DNA of 64,000 bases from an uncultured Caldimonas sp. (GTDB taxonomy: Bacteria; Pseudomonadota; Gammaproteobacteria; Burkholderiales; Burkholderiaceae): the NCBI RefSeq assembly GCF_946480305.1, contig NZ_CAMLJQ010000016.1:1-64000 (forward strand). The letters run 5' to 3'. A program made the translations under genes and the position numbers. The notes beneath the pieces were generated by a model. That model did no database searches and was not told the DNA's origin. It saw nothing but the letters and a program-made list of their open reading frames with translations. Numbering within the stretch: the first letter of the stretch is position 1; the number at the start of each line of letters is the position of its first letter. Below, in pieces: positions 36,401 through 45,005 of this stretch.

Positions 36401-38742
36401 GGGATGAACCGACCTGATCAACACTGTCACCGGCACCTTTGTCGTGTTCCCCACGTGCGTGGGGATGAACCGTCCTGCCCATGGGTCACCGACGCCGGCG
36501 AGATGTGTTCCCCACGTGCGTGGGGATGAACCGTCCTTGAACAGGCTGACGTGCCCGCCCTGCTGGTGTTCCCCACGTGCGTGGGGATGAACCGTAGATG
36601 TTCAGCATCGTCACTTCCAGGTGAAGGTGTTCCCCACGTGCGTGGGGATGAACCGTCGACCAGCTTCGGGCGCATGGCGGCGATGGTGTGTTCCCCACGT
36701 GCGTGGGGATGAACCGGCTTGCCAAGGCATCGCCGCGCAGCGCGCTGAAGTGTTCCCCACGTGCGTGGGGATGAACCGCGCATTGAGTTCGATGTGAGCC
36801 AGTCTCAGGCCGTGTTCCCCACGTGCGTGGGGATGAACCGCTCTACGAGCAGCTGGTGGCGTGGTTCACGAAGTGTTCCCCACGTGCGTGGGGATGAACC
36901 GGCCGACGACAACCGTGCGGCGTCAGGCTGCCAGTGTTCCCCACGTGCGTGGGGATGAACCGGTGTCGCTCGCCTCGGTCTGCGAGAGGGTTGCGTGTTC
37001 CCCACGTGCGTGGGGATGAACCGTTGAAGGGCCAGATCGGCTCCAAGCTGCAGCCCCTACCGGCGTGTTCCCCACGTGCGTGGGGATGAACCGTACGCGG
37101 CGATCGAGTCCCAGAGCGGCGGAGAGTGTTCCCCACGTGCGTGGGGATGAACCGTAGTGGATCCCTTTACCCTGGGCGACGGGTTTGTGTTCCCCACGTG
37201 CGTGGGGATGAACCCCCGTCGTAGAGAACGGGGACGACGTGGCAGCAGTGTTCCCCACGTGCGTGGGGATGAACCGATCTGCCTCGACATCAGCTACATC
37301 GGGCTGCTGTGTTCCCCACGTGCGTGGGGATGAACCGCTAGTGGTGAACAACCGCGGCTGACTGCATGGGTGTTCCCCACGTGCGTGGGGATGAACCGAG
37401 AAACAGCTCTTTCTGTACGACGACTCGCTGGTGTTCCCCACGTGCGTGGGGATGAACCGCCCGAGGTCGACGCCGACGCCAGTGGCGGGAAGTGTTCCCC
37501 ACGTGCGTGGGGATGAACCGTCGGTGATGTAGACGTTGTAGAGCCCTATGTTGTGTTCCCCACGTGCGTGGGGATGAACCGGAGGCTTGCTCACGTCGGC
37601 TCCACGATGTAGCGTGTTCCCCACGTGCGTGGGGATGAACCGCCCGCCACCCGCTTGTACCTGCATCGCGATGAGTGTTCCCCACGTGCGTGGGGATGAA
37701 CCGGCTTCCCGAACCTCGGGTGGGACGGGCGCGTTGTGTTCCCCACGTGCGTGGGGATGAACCGTCCTCGTACTCTCGAATCGTCTTGATCTGGCTGTGT
37801 TCCCCACGTGCGTGGGGATGAACCGTCCGCCACGTGGCCCAGGTCGCGCGATATCAGGTGTTCCCCACGTGCGTGGGGATGAACCGCGTGAGGGTGCTCG
37901 GCTTCATGGCATCAGGTCGTGTTCCCCACGTGCGTGGGGATGAACCGAAATCATGGTGAACACCGACAAGCTGCGCAAGGTGTTCCCCACGTGCGTGGGG
38001 ATGAACCGGGCACGCAACGTGTGCAGCTCGCTCCGCGTCTGTGTTCCCCACGTGCGTGGGGATGAACCGTCGGCGACTGGGCACTCAATTACGGGGAGAT
38101 CGTGTTCCCCACGTGCGTGGGGATGAACCGGTGAAACGGACGCGATCGCCGACGGCGAAGACGTGTTCCCCACGTGCGTGGGGATGAACCGTCGCAGGGT
38201 CGGCGGGCTCCCTCCTGGCGCTGGTGTTCCCCACGTGCGTGGGGATGAACCGCGGCGCGAGCTAACGCAAGCGCAACTTGCTGTGTGTTCCCCACGTGCG
38301 TGGGGATGAACCGTACGCACTGTCCGGCAAGGCCCCCGCGCCGCCGGTGTTCCCCACGTGCGTGGGGATGAACCGAACACCAGCAGGTACTCGCTGCAGC
38401 CGACACCGTGTTCCCCACGTGCGTGGGGATGAACCGGCGATCGAGGACGCGCGCTACGGCAAGTGTCTGTGTTCCCCACGTGCGTGGGGATGAACCGCTG
38501 AAACCGAGGTCACCGGGGCCGCTCGGTGCGTGTTCCCCACGTGCGTGGGGATGAACCGCCCGGCCGCGCCGTCAGGATGGTTTCATCGTTGTGTTCCCCA
38601 CGTGCGTGGGGATGAACCGCGTCACGGTCCATTCGCAGCACTGCTCAGCGTCGTGTTCCCCACGTGCGTGGGGATGAACCGGCGTACAACGCTGCCACCG
38701 GGCTGATGCTGTGGTGTTCCCCACGTGCGTGGGGATGAACCG
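33450..38742 (+). CRISPR. Type I-E CRISPR array, 87 repeats and 86 spacers
   Basis: The 29-bp direct repeat begins GTGTTCCCC, has the palindromic core CCCCACGTGCGTGGGG and ends ATGAACCG; the core forms the hairpin cut by Cas6e. Repeat starts were followed one by one. There are 86 intervals: 76 of 61 bp (32-nt spacers), nine of 62 bp (33-nt spacers, for example before repeats at 33878, 33940, 34856, 35833, 36322, 36750, 36812, 38347 and 38653) and one of 70 bp (41-nt spacer, 37024-37064). Only two repeats were seen to vary, both at the last base (35527-35555 ends A, 37187-37215 ends C). The leader-distal repeat (38714-38742) is perfect. Open minus-strand frames rich in HPHARGEH and SPRTWGT are translations of the repeat, not genes. 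Confidence 0.98.
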
Positions 38743-38966
38743 AGCGCACACTGCACCGTGGCCGACCGAACCGGCCGTATGCTGGCTGACGAAAGCGCCC
38801 AGTCGGTCGGTGGTAAACAAGATGGCCGCCGACCTCGGCCGAGCTGGACGGCCCGTAACATTTGACGGGCTTCGGTTGATTTCCCGCCCCTAGAATCCGC
38901 GCGCAGTACAAGCCCGCACAAGCGGAGCACACCAACACGTGTGTTGATTCAAGGCAGGGGGAGAAG
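38743..38966. other. Array-distal intergenic region
   Basis: 224 bp between the last repeat and the PAAR gene. No further repeat copies were found. It contains TTGACG (38862-38867) and TAGAAT (38891-38896), but the 23-bp spacing is too long for a standard promoter. A GGGGGAG (38957-38963), close to the ATG at 38967, would be the ribosome-binding site. The array therefore ends without visible repeat decay. Confidence 0.5.
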
Positions 38967-39380
38967 ATGCCCAGATCACTCATCGTCCTCGGGGACCGAA
39001 CGTCCCACGGTGGCGCTGTCATCACCGCCGACACCACCAGCGACATCTCCGGCAAGTACATGGCCCGCGTGGGCGACCTGACGGTCTGCCGCAAGTGCAA
39101 GGGCATTTTCCCGATCAAGGCGGGGCCATCCGACTTGGTGGACGGCGCCGGCAAGGGCTACGCGAGGCACGGCGACAAGACCGCGTGCGGCGCATCGCTT
39201 GTCGCCAGTCAGATGTGGTCCACGTGGAGCGACGTTTCGAGCGGCGGCCACTCTGCTGTCGCTGACGACACGGCGTCCTTGTCCCTGGCGACAGCCTATG
39301 CCGTCGAAGCGCCAAGCATCTGCCTCGAATGCCTCGCTGGAGCGGCAAAGTCCGGTTCCACCCTCGTTGTCAGGGGGTGA
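38967..39380 (+). CDS. PAAR-domain T6SS spike-tip protein
   Basis: A 137-residue PAAR protein. The N-terminus has VLGDRTSHGGAVITAD and then VGDLTVCRKCKGIFPIKAG and YARHGDKTACG, the GD-T-x-C repeats that build the PAAR cone and hold zinc. About 40 C-terminal residues look like a short extension rather than a toxin. PAAR proteins sharpen the VgrG spike and dock effectors. It heads a five-gene T6SS cargo module starting right after the CRISPR array. Confidence 0.87.
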   Translation: MPRSLIVLGDRTSHGGAVITADTTSDISGKYMARVGDLTVCRKCKGIFPIKAGPSDLVDGAGKGYARHGDKTACGASLVASQMWSTWSDVSSGGHSAVADDTASLSLATAYAVEAPSICLECLAGAAKSGSTLVVRG

Positions 39381-39382
39381 AC

Positions 39383-39874
39383 ATGCTTGATGTTCGTGCC
39401 CGCTGGGAGGTGCTGAAAGAGGTGCATCCCGAGCTGAACCTGTATGCGCTGATCGATGGCTACCAGTTCGAGCAGCATGAGGGCCGTCGGCTGGAGCGCC
39501 AGCCGGGGTATCGAGCGCTGTTCGACGGCACCGAGGATGAACCGCTCGCGCACGCCGGCCCGTGGCTGATCGACATGCTGCAGCATGGCGAGCTGATCGA
39601 GAGCCTGGGCAAGCTGGAGCAGGCCACGCCGTGCCTGTCGTGGATCGTGACGCACGTGACACTCGACGGCCTCGCGCAGATGCTGCAATTGAAGCTCGAT
39701 GCTGAGCTGCCCGACGGGAAAACGGCGCTGCTGCGCTTCTACGATCCGCGTGTGCTGGTCAACCTGTTCGAAGTGATGGACGCGGAGCAGCGCGCGGAGT
39801 TCTTCTATCTCATCGCCGAGTGGCACGTGCTGCACAAGGGGCAGCGGGTGTGGGCAGGGAGGCACGATGCTTAA
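39383..39874 (+). CDS. DUF4123-domain T6SS effector adaptor
   Basis: A 163-residue protein with the DUF4123 layout (LNLYALIDGYQFEQHEGRRL, PLAHAGPWLIDML, then LLRFYDPRVL). DUF4123 proteins (Tap/TEC) act as chaperones that load specific effectors onto VgrG or PAAR and are not themselves secreted. An in-frame GTG at 39377 overlapping the PAAR stop is an alternative start. It overlaps the next small gene by 8 bp. Confidence 0.83.
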   Translation: MLDVRARWEVLKEVHPELNLYALIDGYQFEQHEGRRLERQPGYRALFDGTEDEPLAHAGPWLIDMLQHGELIESLGKLEQATPCLSWIVTHVTLDGLAQMLQLKLDAELPDGKTALLRFYDPRVLVNLFEVMDAEQRAEFFYLIAEWHVLHKGQRVWAGRHDA

Positions 39875-40199
39875 GCTGAATCAGCAGCAGCTTGCCCGCC
39901 TGCATGAGCTGGAGCAGTTGCAGTACGTGGAAGAGGTGCGAAAGCTCGTGATCGAGCGGCACCCCGAGCTGGCCGAAGACGAGCGTTTGAGCGAGCGCAT
40001 GGAGCGGGCCTACCGCGACGGCGACGACATGGGCATCGACGGCGACACCATGACTCAGTTCCTGTACCTCCAAGCCCTCGCGCCGGGGTTCTACCGGGAG
40101 CCGGCGGTGCATGCTTGGCTGACCCGGCCGGGCCGCACGGCAGAGGAGCGCTTTGCAGACGTGCTCAGCGCGACGAAAAACATCACCAAGGAGAGGTAG
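39867..40199 (+). CDS. Small T6SS-module protein of unknown function
   Basis: A 110-residue acidic, helical protein (LNQQQLARLHELEQLQYVEE, ERAYRDGDDMGIDGD, then FLYLQALAPGFYREPAVHAW). It has no signal peptide or known catalytic motif. It lies between the DUF4123 adaptor (8-bp overlap) and the Tox-REase-5 nuclease (2-bp gap), so translation is coupled and a role as second adaptor or accessory chaperone is likely by context only. I do not recognise a named family. Confidence 0.7.
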   Translation: MLKLNQQQLARLHELEQLQYVEEVRKLVIERHPELAEDERLSERMERAYRDGDDMGIDGDTMTQFLYLQALAPGFYREPAVHAWLTRPGRTAEERFADVLSATKNITKER

Positions 40200-40201
40200 G
40201 T

Positions 40202-40795
40202 ATGGCAGCGGCAGCACCGCCACTACTGGAAGCGGCAGCCCACGCGCTCGCCCGCTTGATAGCCGCCGCAGCCGGGGCTCTCGGCGGCGCAGCGGCCAAC
40301 GAGGAAGTGAACAAGCGGGTCGAGGAGGCCGAGAAGTCCAAGGACAAGCCCATCGCGAAGGCCGAGACGAAGACTGCCACCGCGACCGCCTGCCAGAAGT
40401 GCCCGCCGGATTGCGGCTTTGTGGTTGGTCGCAACTGGAATATGTCTGAGGATGCAAGGCTGTACCAGGCGCGCATCAGCGGTTTCCCGCCGTACAGCGA
40501 ATGGCAATACGCGGGGGTGGACTTCGATGGCTTCCGCTCGGCCGCATGCCTGCTTCTGGAGGCGAAGGCCCGGTATGACCAGTTCTTTTACCCGGAGAGC
40601 GGCGACCCCAAGGTGTTCTTTCAGTTGTTCGGGGTGCAGCGCATTTTGATGCAGGCTAATCGGCAGAGTGAGGTCGTGTGGGCCAGCCCCCCGGCCACGC
40701 TTCACTGGCATTTCCAGCAGCCACTGAGCTTCACCTTCTTCAGCGAGGCCTTTGCCGAGACTTTGCTGCCCATTCAAACCTTCCTGACACGATGA
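40202..40795 (+). CDS. Tox-REase-5 nuclease toxin (T6SS effector)
   Basis: A 197-residue putative DNase. An Ala-rich hydrophobic N-terminus (residues 1-33) and a Lys/Glu linker precede the toxin domain from about residue 62 (CQKCPPDCG). The domain keeps a PD-(D/E)xK-like core: DFDGF, then LLLEAKARYDQFFYPE, in which E-A-K is the metal-binding end. This matches the Tox-REase-5 family of polymorphic toxins. The preceding GGAGAGGTAGGT gives a good ribosome-binding site. The stop overlaps the immunity gene by 4 bp. Confidence 0.82.
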   Translation: MAAAAPPLLEAAAHALARLIAAAAGALGGAAANEEVNKRVEEAEKSKDKPIAKAETKTATATACQKCPPDCGFVVGRNWNMSEDARLYQARISGFPPYSEWQYAGVDFDGFRSAACLLLEAKARYDQFFYPESGDPKVFFQLFGVQRILMQANRQSEVVWASPPATLHWHFQQPLSFTFFSEAFAETLLPIQTFLTR

Positions 40796-41526
40796 GAACC
40801 GACCCCCTTGAACTGAGAGCAACGATCTGGCCCACGAGCACGGACTTTCTCTCCGCGGAGAAGCAGTACGCCAACCTATGGCGGGTGGCGAAGGAACTGG
40901 AAGCGATAGGGCTTCCCCTCGATCAGTGGTTTCCACCAGCAGAGACCGAGGCCGCATCACTGCTGAACCGAGCATTCGATGCCAATGGCCCCACTACTGC
41001 GGCGATTGCCCTTGCGAAGGCGCTTCAGACTAACGAGTTGGATAGCTACGGCGCGTGGAATGGCTCTGACGGAGCTGACGCGGCCATGTTCAAGCTCGCT
41101 GTGGCGAGCAACTTCAAGCTATTCCCCACCAGGTTCGAGCTGAGTGCCAAGAAGGCCGTGGCCGCCTTCGACAGCTACGAGAACGTTCTGCGCATTCTGC
41201 GGCTTGTGCTGGAGCTCTGGTCTCCCGTGCTGGCCGAGGTGAAGCCGTATCGCTACACGCAGCACCGCGCCTTCCCCGACAAGCCTGGCGTGGGCTGGAT
41301 GGTCTACCTGCCGTTCGCGATCAAGCGCGATCAGGTACCGGAGGCGGCCGAGGTGATTCCGATCCTGGGTGACGACAAGAAGCAGAAGGGCGCCATCGTC
41401 GTTTCCACGCGCGAGACGTTCGACGTGCAGAACAAGGCCCACATCAAGCTCGCGAACGACCTCGAGATTCGCCTTGTCGATCAGGACTTGCTGCCCAGCT
41501 ACATGGCTTTCAGGAACATCCGCTGA
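40792..41526 (+). CDS. Immunity 52-type protein for the Tox-REase-5 toxin
   Basis: A 244-residue cytoplasmic-looking protein (no signal peptide) directly after, and overlapping by 4 bp, the nuclease toxin. Length and the region PLDQWFPPAETEAASLL resemble the Imm52 family, which is known to accompany Tox-REase-5. It should bind and block the DNase in the producing cell. Family name is from recall and context, not from a search. Confidence 0.72.
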   Translation: MRTDPLELRATIWPTSTDFLSAEKQYANLWRVAKELEAIGLPLDQWFPPAETEAASLLNRAFDANGPTTAAIALAKALQTNELDSYGAWNGSDGADAAMFKLAVASNFKLFPTRFELSAKKAVAAFDSYENVLRILRLVLELWSPVLAEVKPYRYTQHRAFPDKPGVGWMVYLPFAIKRDQVPEAAEVIPILGDDKKQKGAIVVSTRETFDVQNKAHIKLANDLEIRLVDQDLLPSYMAFRNIR

Positions 41527-41599
41527 CCCCCACCAGCGTGTGTATGGGCTGGAGTCAGGTGCGGGGGGCTTGTAGCGTACAAAAGCACGGCGAGATCAC

Positions 41600-42157
41600 T
41601 CACTTTGGAAGCTGTCCTGCCCCATACAACTGCAGAGGAAGGCAATCGCTCTGCTTGCTGCGAGTCTTGAGGTATTCGGCCAGACACTCGACGTTCTTCC
41701 CGGCTTGCGCACGCTCCTGATCGGTCAGTTGATTCAGTACCACGTCTGCCGCCAACGCAGCGCGATAACCGGCTTCTGCGCGGCTCAGATCACCCTGCAA
41801 GCGCTCCTCGTACGTCTTCTCGCGCTTCCTGATCGAGCCGAGCATGCGCAACATGTTGTCCTCATACTCGTTCAGTGCTTTGGGCGTCGGGTAGTGGATG
41901 GCGCTTTCCCCAAAGCTCTTGGCTGCCGCGCCCCAGTCCTTGCGCTGTTTCGCCTGCAGCCCGCGGTCGTAGAACCCTTTGGCGACCGTGAGGTTCGCCT
42001 TTGAGGCGTTCTCCTTCAGCCATGCGGCAACTGCATCCGGTTGCTCCAGATGGTCTTGACTCAGTCTCGGGGTCTCCGCGGCGCAGCCCGTCGAGACAGC
42101 GCATAGCCCCCAAAGAGCGCCAGCGAACCACAGTGACACGACCGACCGTTTTCCCAT
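41600..42157 (-). CDS. Putative lipoprotein with helical, TPR-like region
   Basis: A 185-residue protein. A signal peptide (GKRSVVSLWFAGALWGLCAV) ends in the lipobox STGC, so it is probably lipidated. The mature part is helical, with a TPR-like motif (AKGFYDRGLQAKQRKDWGAA followed by AKSFGESA). Start chosen at ATG 42157 with AGGAG 6 bp upstream; a longer open frame is rejected. It is convergent with the Imm52-like gene. Function unknown; no evidence ties it to the T6SS module. Confidence 0.75.
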   Translation of the reverse strand: MGKRSVVSLWFAGALWGLCAVSTGCAAETPRLSQDHLEQPDAVAAWLKENASKANLTVAKGFYDRGLQAKQRKDWGAAAKSFGESAIHYPTPKALNEYEDNMLRMLGSIRKREKTYEERLQGDLSRAEAGYRAALAADVVLNQLTDQERAQAGKNVECLAEYLKTRSKQSDCLPLQLYGAGQLPK

Positions 42158-42423
42158 CGCCACTCCTGCTGAGGATCGAGAATCGGTAGAGCTGCGTCCA
42201 CGCCGCATCTTGTTCTCCCTTGTTGTGCGACGAGCGATTCTGCTATAGCGCCACTTGCTGGCGATGCGCCCGAGACCCGGGATTGTGTCGTGCTGTTGCA
42301 TGGCCCCTGGTTGCCGGTTCTCTCCTCGCATTTGCCCCGACACAGGGCATTTGTCATTGCTGCGGGAGAGTCTCAGCAGGTATCCTTGCCCCGTCCAGCC
42401 CTTGGCGCCTTTCGCCCCCCAGC

Positions 42424-43011
42424 ATGTCCGCCCGAGAAGAACTCTTCACCAAGCTCAGGAACGCCGGCCGCATCCTGCGCGACGCCGACCAGATGCGTGG
42501 CGCGGACGACAACACGCTCGACGAGAAGTGGCTGGCGCTGTATCGCCAGCAGGTGGCCACTGCACTGCAAGAACGGTTCAGTTGCTCGATCTCCAGCCTG
42601 TGGCGCCTGGTGGGCAATGAAGGCGAGCGCCGGCTGGTGTGCGTGGCCGCCTTCAGCGGTGAGCCGGGGCAGCTGCCGCAAGGGACGGAAATCCACGAGC
42701 ACGAATACCGCGACTACCTCGCGGCGCTGGCGACGGCCGGCATCTACAAGTGCAACGACACGCTGGCCGACCCGAACCTGGCCGGCATGCGCGCGAGCTA
42801 CCTGGAGCCGCAACAGATCCGCGCGCTGCTGGACGCCGCCTTCCGCGTGAATGGCCGCACCTATGGGGTGCTATGCATCGAGCAGCGCGACACGCCGCGC
42901 GCGTGGACGCTCTATGACGAGATCGACCTGCGCAAGGCTGCGTCCATCATCAGCCTGCAGCTGGCCTCCAGCCCCTTCAGCCCGCTGGAGCTCGGCGCCC
43001 AAACCCGGTAG
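42424..43011 (+). CDS. GAF-domain protein
   Basis: A 195-residue protein, most of it a single GAF-like sensor domain: WRLVGNEGERRLVCVAAFSG at mid-N-terminus and FRVNGRTYGVLCIEQRD with a final amphipathic helix (EIDLRKAASIISLQL). No output domain is attached, so it may bind a small ligand or act with a partner. The 266-bp divergent gap to the lipoprotein gene holds its promoter. A weak hairpin and T-run follow the stop. Confidence 0.75.
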   Translation: MSAREELFTKLRNAGRILRDADQMRGADDNTLDEKWLALYRQQVATALQERFSCSISSLWRLVGNEGERRLVCVAAFSGEPGQLPQGTEIHEHEYRDYLAALATAGIYKCNDTLADPNLAGMRASYLEPQQIRALLDAAFRVNGRTYGVLCIEQRDTPRAWTLYDEIDLRKAASIISLQLASSPFSPLELGAQTR

Positions 43012-43026
43012 CGCCTCGCAGCCCTT

Positions 43027-43050
43027 GCCGGGCGCAGCCGGCCCTTTTCT
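43027..43050 (+). terminator. Weak rho-independent terminator after GAF gene
   Basis: GCCGG-GCGCAG-CCGGC (5-bp stem, 43027-43042) followed by CCTTTTCTT. It lies 15 bp after the GAF-gene stop. The stem is short, so termination strength is uncertain. Confidence 0.5.
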
Positions 43051-43201
43051 TGCACCACCAGGCGGGCTATCCGTCAAACCGTAACGCCTGCTGCGATGGC
43101 AGGCCGTTGAGAAACACGCCGTTGCGCAACTGACCTGCCCTGTCAGCCCCTGCTGACGAAACCGGGCGGGTGCAGCAAAACTCCGGCGCTGGAGGGTGCT
43201 C

Positions 43202-44998
43202 TTGAAACGAACAACAACCGTGCGCGGCCGTCGATCGGCACGCGGTCTTCTTACGCTGTCGGCCCTGGGCTTGTCGGTGCTGCTTGCAGCATGCGGCGGC
43301 GGGGGTGGCAGCAGTGGCAGCAACAGTGGTGGGTCCGGTTCGCCGGCCGGCGGCTCCGGCTCGTCGACCGGTGGCGGCTCGCAAGCCGGCGCCGGCAGCG
43401 GCACCGAGCTGCCGCAAAGCCAGCCGACCAGCACGCGCGACGCCGTGCGCCTGGCCGACCAGGCCAGCTTCGGCCCCACTGAAACCCTGATCGGCGAGAT
43501 CCGCACCAAGGGTGCCGCCCGCTGGGTGGCCGAACAGTTCTCGGCGCCGAAGTCCCGCTACACGAGCGGCGGCGGCGGCGAGGTGCACCAGTACACCGGC
43601 TCGGGCGAGTTCTGCGACGGGCGCGGCAGCAACTGCTGGCGCGACTGGTCTTCGAGCATCCCGCTGGTCTGGGACTTCTATCGCAACGCGACCGAAAAGC
43701 CCGACCAGTTGCGCCAGCGCGTGGCCTTTGCGCTGCAGCAGATCGTGGTGGTCTCCAATCTCGAGGTCGAGGCCACCTACGGGCTGCGCAACTACCACAA
43801 CACGCTGCTCGACGAGGCCTTCGGCAACTACCGCAACGTGTTGAAGAAGGTGGCGCTTTCGCCGGTGATGGGCGACTACCTCAACAACGCGAACAACGAC
43901 AAGGCGGCGCCGAACGAGAACTTCGCGCGCGAGCTGCTGCAGCTGTTCTCGATCGGCACCTGCGAGCTGAACGCCGACGGCACGCTGAAGGGCGGCAACT
44001 GCAGCCCCACCTACGACAACGAGCGCGTGCGGGCCTACGCCTACGCGCTGACCGGCTGGACCTACCCCGCCGGCGGCGCCACGCCCTGGGGTTGCTGGCC
44101 GCAGGGCACCAACTGCCGCTACTACGGCGGCGACATGGTGCCGGTGGCGCAGTTCCACGACACGCAGGCGCGGCAACTGTTGTCGGGCGTCTCGCTGCCC
44201 TCGGGCCACACGGCACCGCAGGCGCTCGAAGCGGTGCTCGACAGCCTGATGCAGCACCCCAACACGGCGCCGTTCATCAGCAAGCAGCTGATCCAGCACC
44301 TGGTGACGAGCAATCCCTCACCCGCTTACGTGCAGCGGGTGGCGAGCGCCTTCACGAGCGGGCGCTACCAGAGCTTCGGCAGCGGGCAACGGGGCGACCT
44401 GAAGGCCACGGTCGCGGCCATCCTGCTCGACGCGGAGGCACGCGACGAGACGCCGGGCAACAGCTTCGGCCGTCTGCGCGAGCCGGCGCAGGTGATGGCA
44501 GGCGTGCTGCGCGCCCTGAACGGCCGCACCGACGGCGATGCCCTGAGCTGGTGGTGGGGCGACACATTGCGCCAGCACGTGTTCCGCCCGCCATCGGTCT
44601 TCAACTTCTACCCGCCTGACTACCCCGTGCCCGGCACCGGGCTGGTGGGGCCGGCCTTCGGCATCCACAACGCGAACGGTGCGCTGCAACGCATCAACTA
44701 CGTGAACTACCTCGTCAACTGGGGCGGCTCGGCGCCGGCGTCGGGCGTACCGAACGCCGTGGGTACGCGGGTCAACCTGAGTGCCTTCGAAGCCGACGCC
44801 GCCGACCCGGCCAAGCTGGTCGACCGGCTCTCGCTGCTGGCACTCGGTCAGCCGCTGCCGGCCAATGCGCGCACGCAGGTCATCAATGCGGTGGCGGCCT
44901 TCACGCAGCAGAGCAGCGGCAACAGCTACCTGCAGAACCGTGTGAAGAGCGCGGCCTACCTGGTGTTCAGTGCACCGCAGTACCAAGTGATCCGGTGA
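43202..44998 (+). CDS. DUF1800-domain exported lipoprotein
   Basis: About 598 residues. A signal peptide ends in LAAC followed by a long Gly/Ser linker, the usual lipoprotein-plus-spacer design. The DUF1800 domain follows (RDAVRLADQASFGPT, LRNYHNTLLDEAFGNYRNVL and NFARELLQLFSIG). A TTG start (43202) is preferred because GGAGG lies 6 bp upstream; the GTG at 43196 directly touches that element. It is paired with a DUF1501 gene 7 bp downstream, a widespread tandem of unknown function thought to act at the envelope. Confidence 0.87.
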   Translation: MKRTTTVRGRRSARGLLTLSALGLSVLLAACGGGGGSSGSNSGGSGSPAGGSGSSTGGGSQAGAGSGTELPQSQPTSTRDAVRLADQASFGPTETLIGEIRTKGAARWVAEQFSAPKSRYTSGGGGEVHQYTGSGEFCDGRGSNCWRDWSSSIPLVWDFYRNATEKPDQLRQRVAFALQQIVVVSNLEVEATYGLRNYHNTLLDEAFGNYRNVLKKVALSPVMGDYLNNANNDKAAPNENFARELLQLFSIGTCELNADGTLKGGNCSPTYDNERVRAYAYALTGWTYPAGGATPWGCWPQGTNCRYYGGDMVPVAQFHDTQARQLLSGVSLPSGHTAPQALEAVLDSLMQHPNTAPFISKQLIQHLVTSNPSPAYVQRVASAFTSGRYQSFGSGQRGDLKATVAAILLDAEARDETPGNSFGRLREPAQVMAGVLRALNGRTDGDALSWWWGDTLRQHVFRPPSVFNFYPPDYPVPGTGLVGPAFGIHNANGALQRINYVNYLVNWGGSAPASGVPNAVGTRVNLSAFEADAADPAKLVDRLSLLALGQPLPANARTQVINAVAAFTQQSSGNSYLQNRVKSAAYLVFSAPQYQVIR

Positions 44999-45005
44999 GA
45001 CGAGC

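Noticed and set aside
33614..38820. Long minus-strand open frames rich in [15 protein letters not shown] and IPTHVGNT
   Set aside because: They are translations of the CRISPR repeat with spacer-coded variable parts; repeat-plus-32-nt periodicity keeps frames open. No ribosome-binding sites and no real domains.
38862..38896. TTGACG...TAGAAT pair as a promoter for the PAAR gene
   Set aside because: The 23-bp spacing is far from the 17 bp needed for sigma-70; kept only as a remark.
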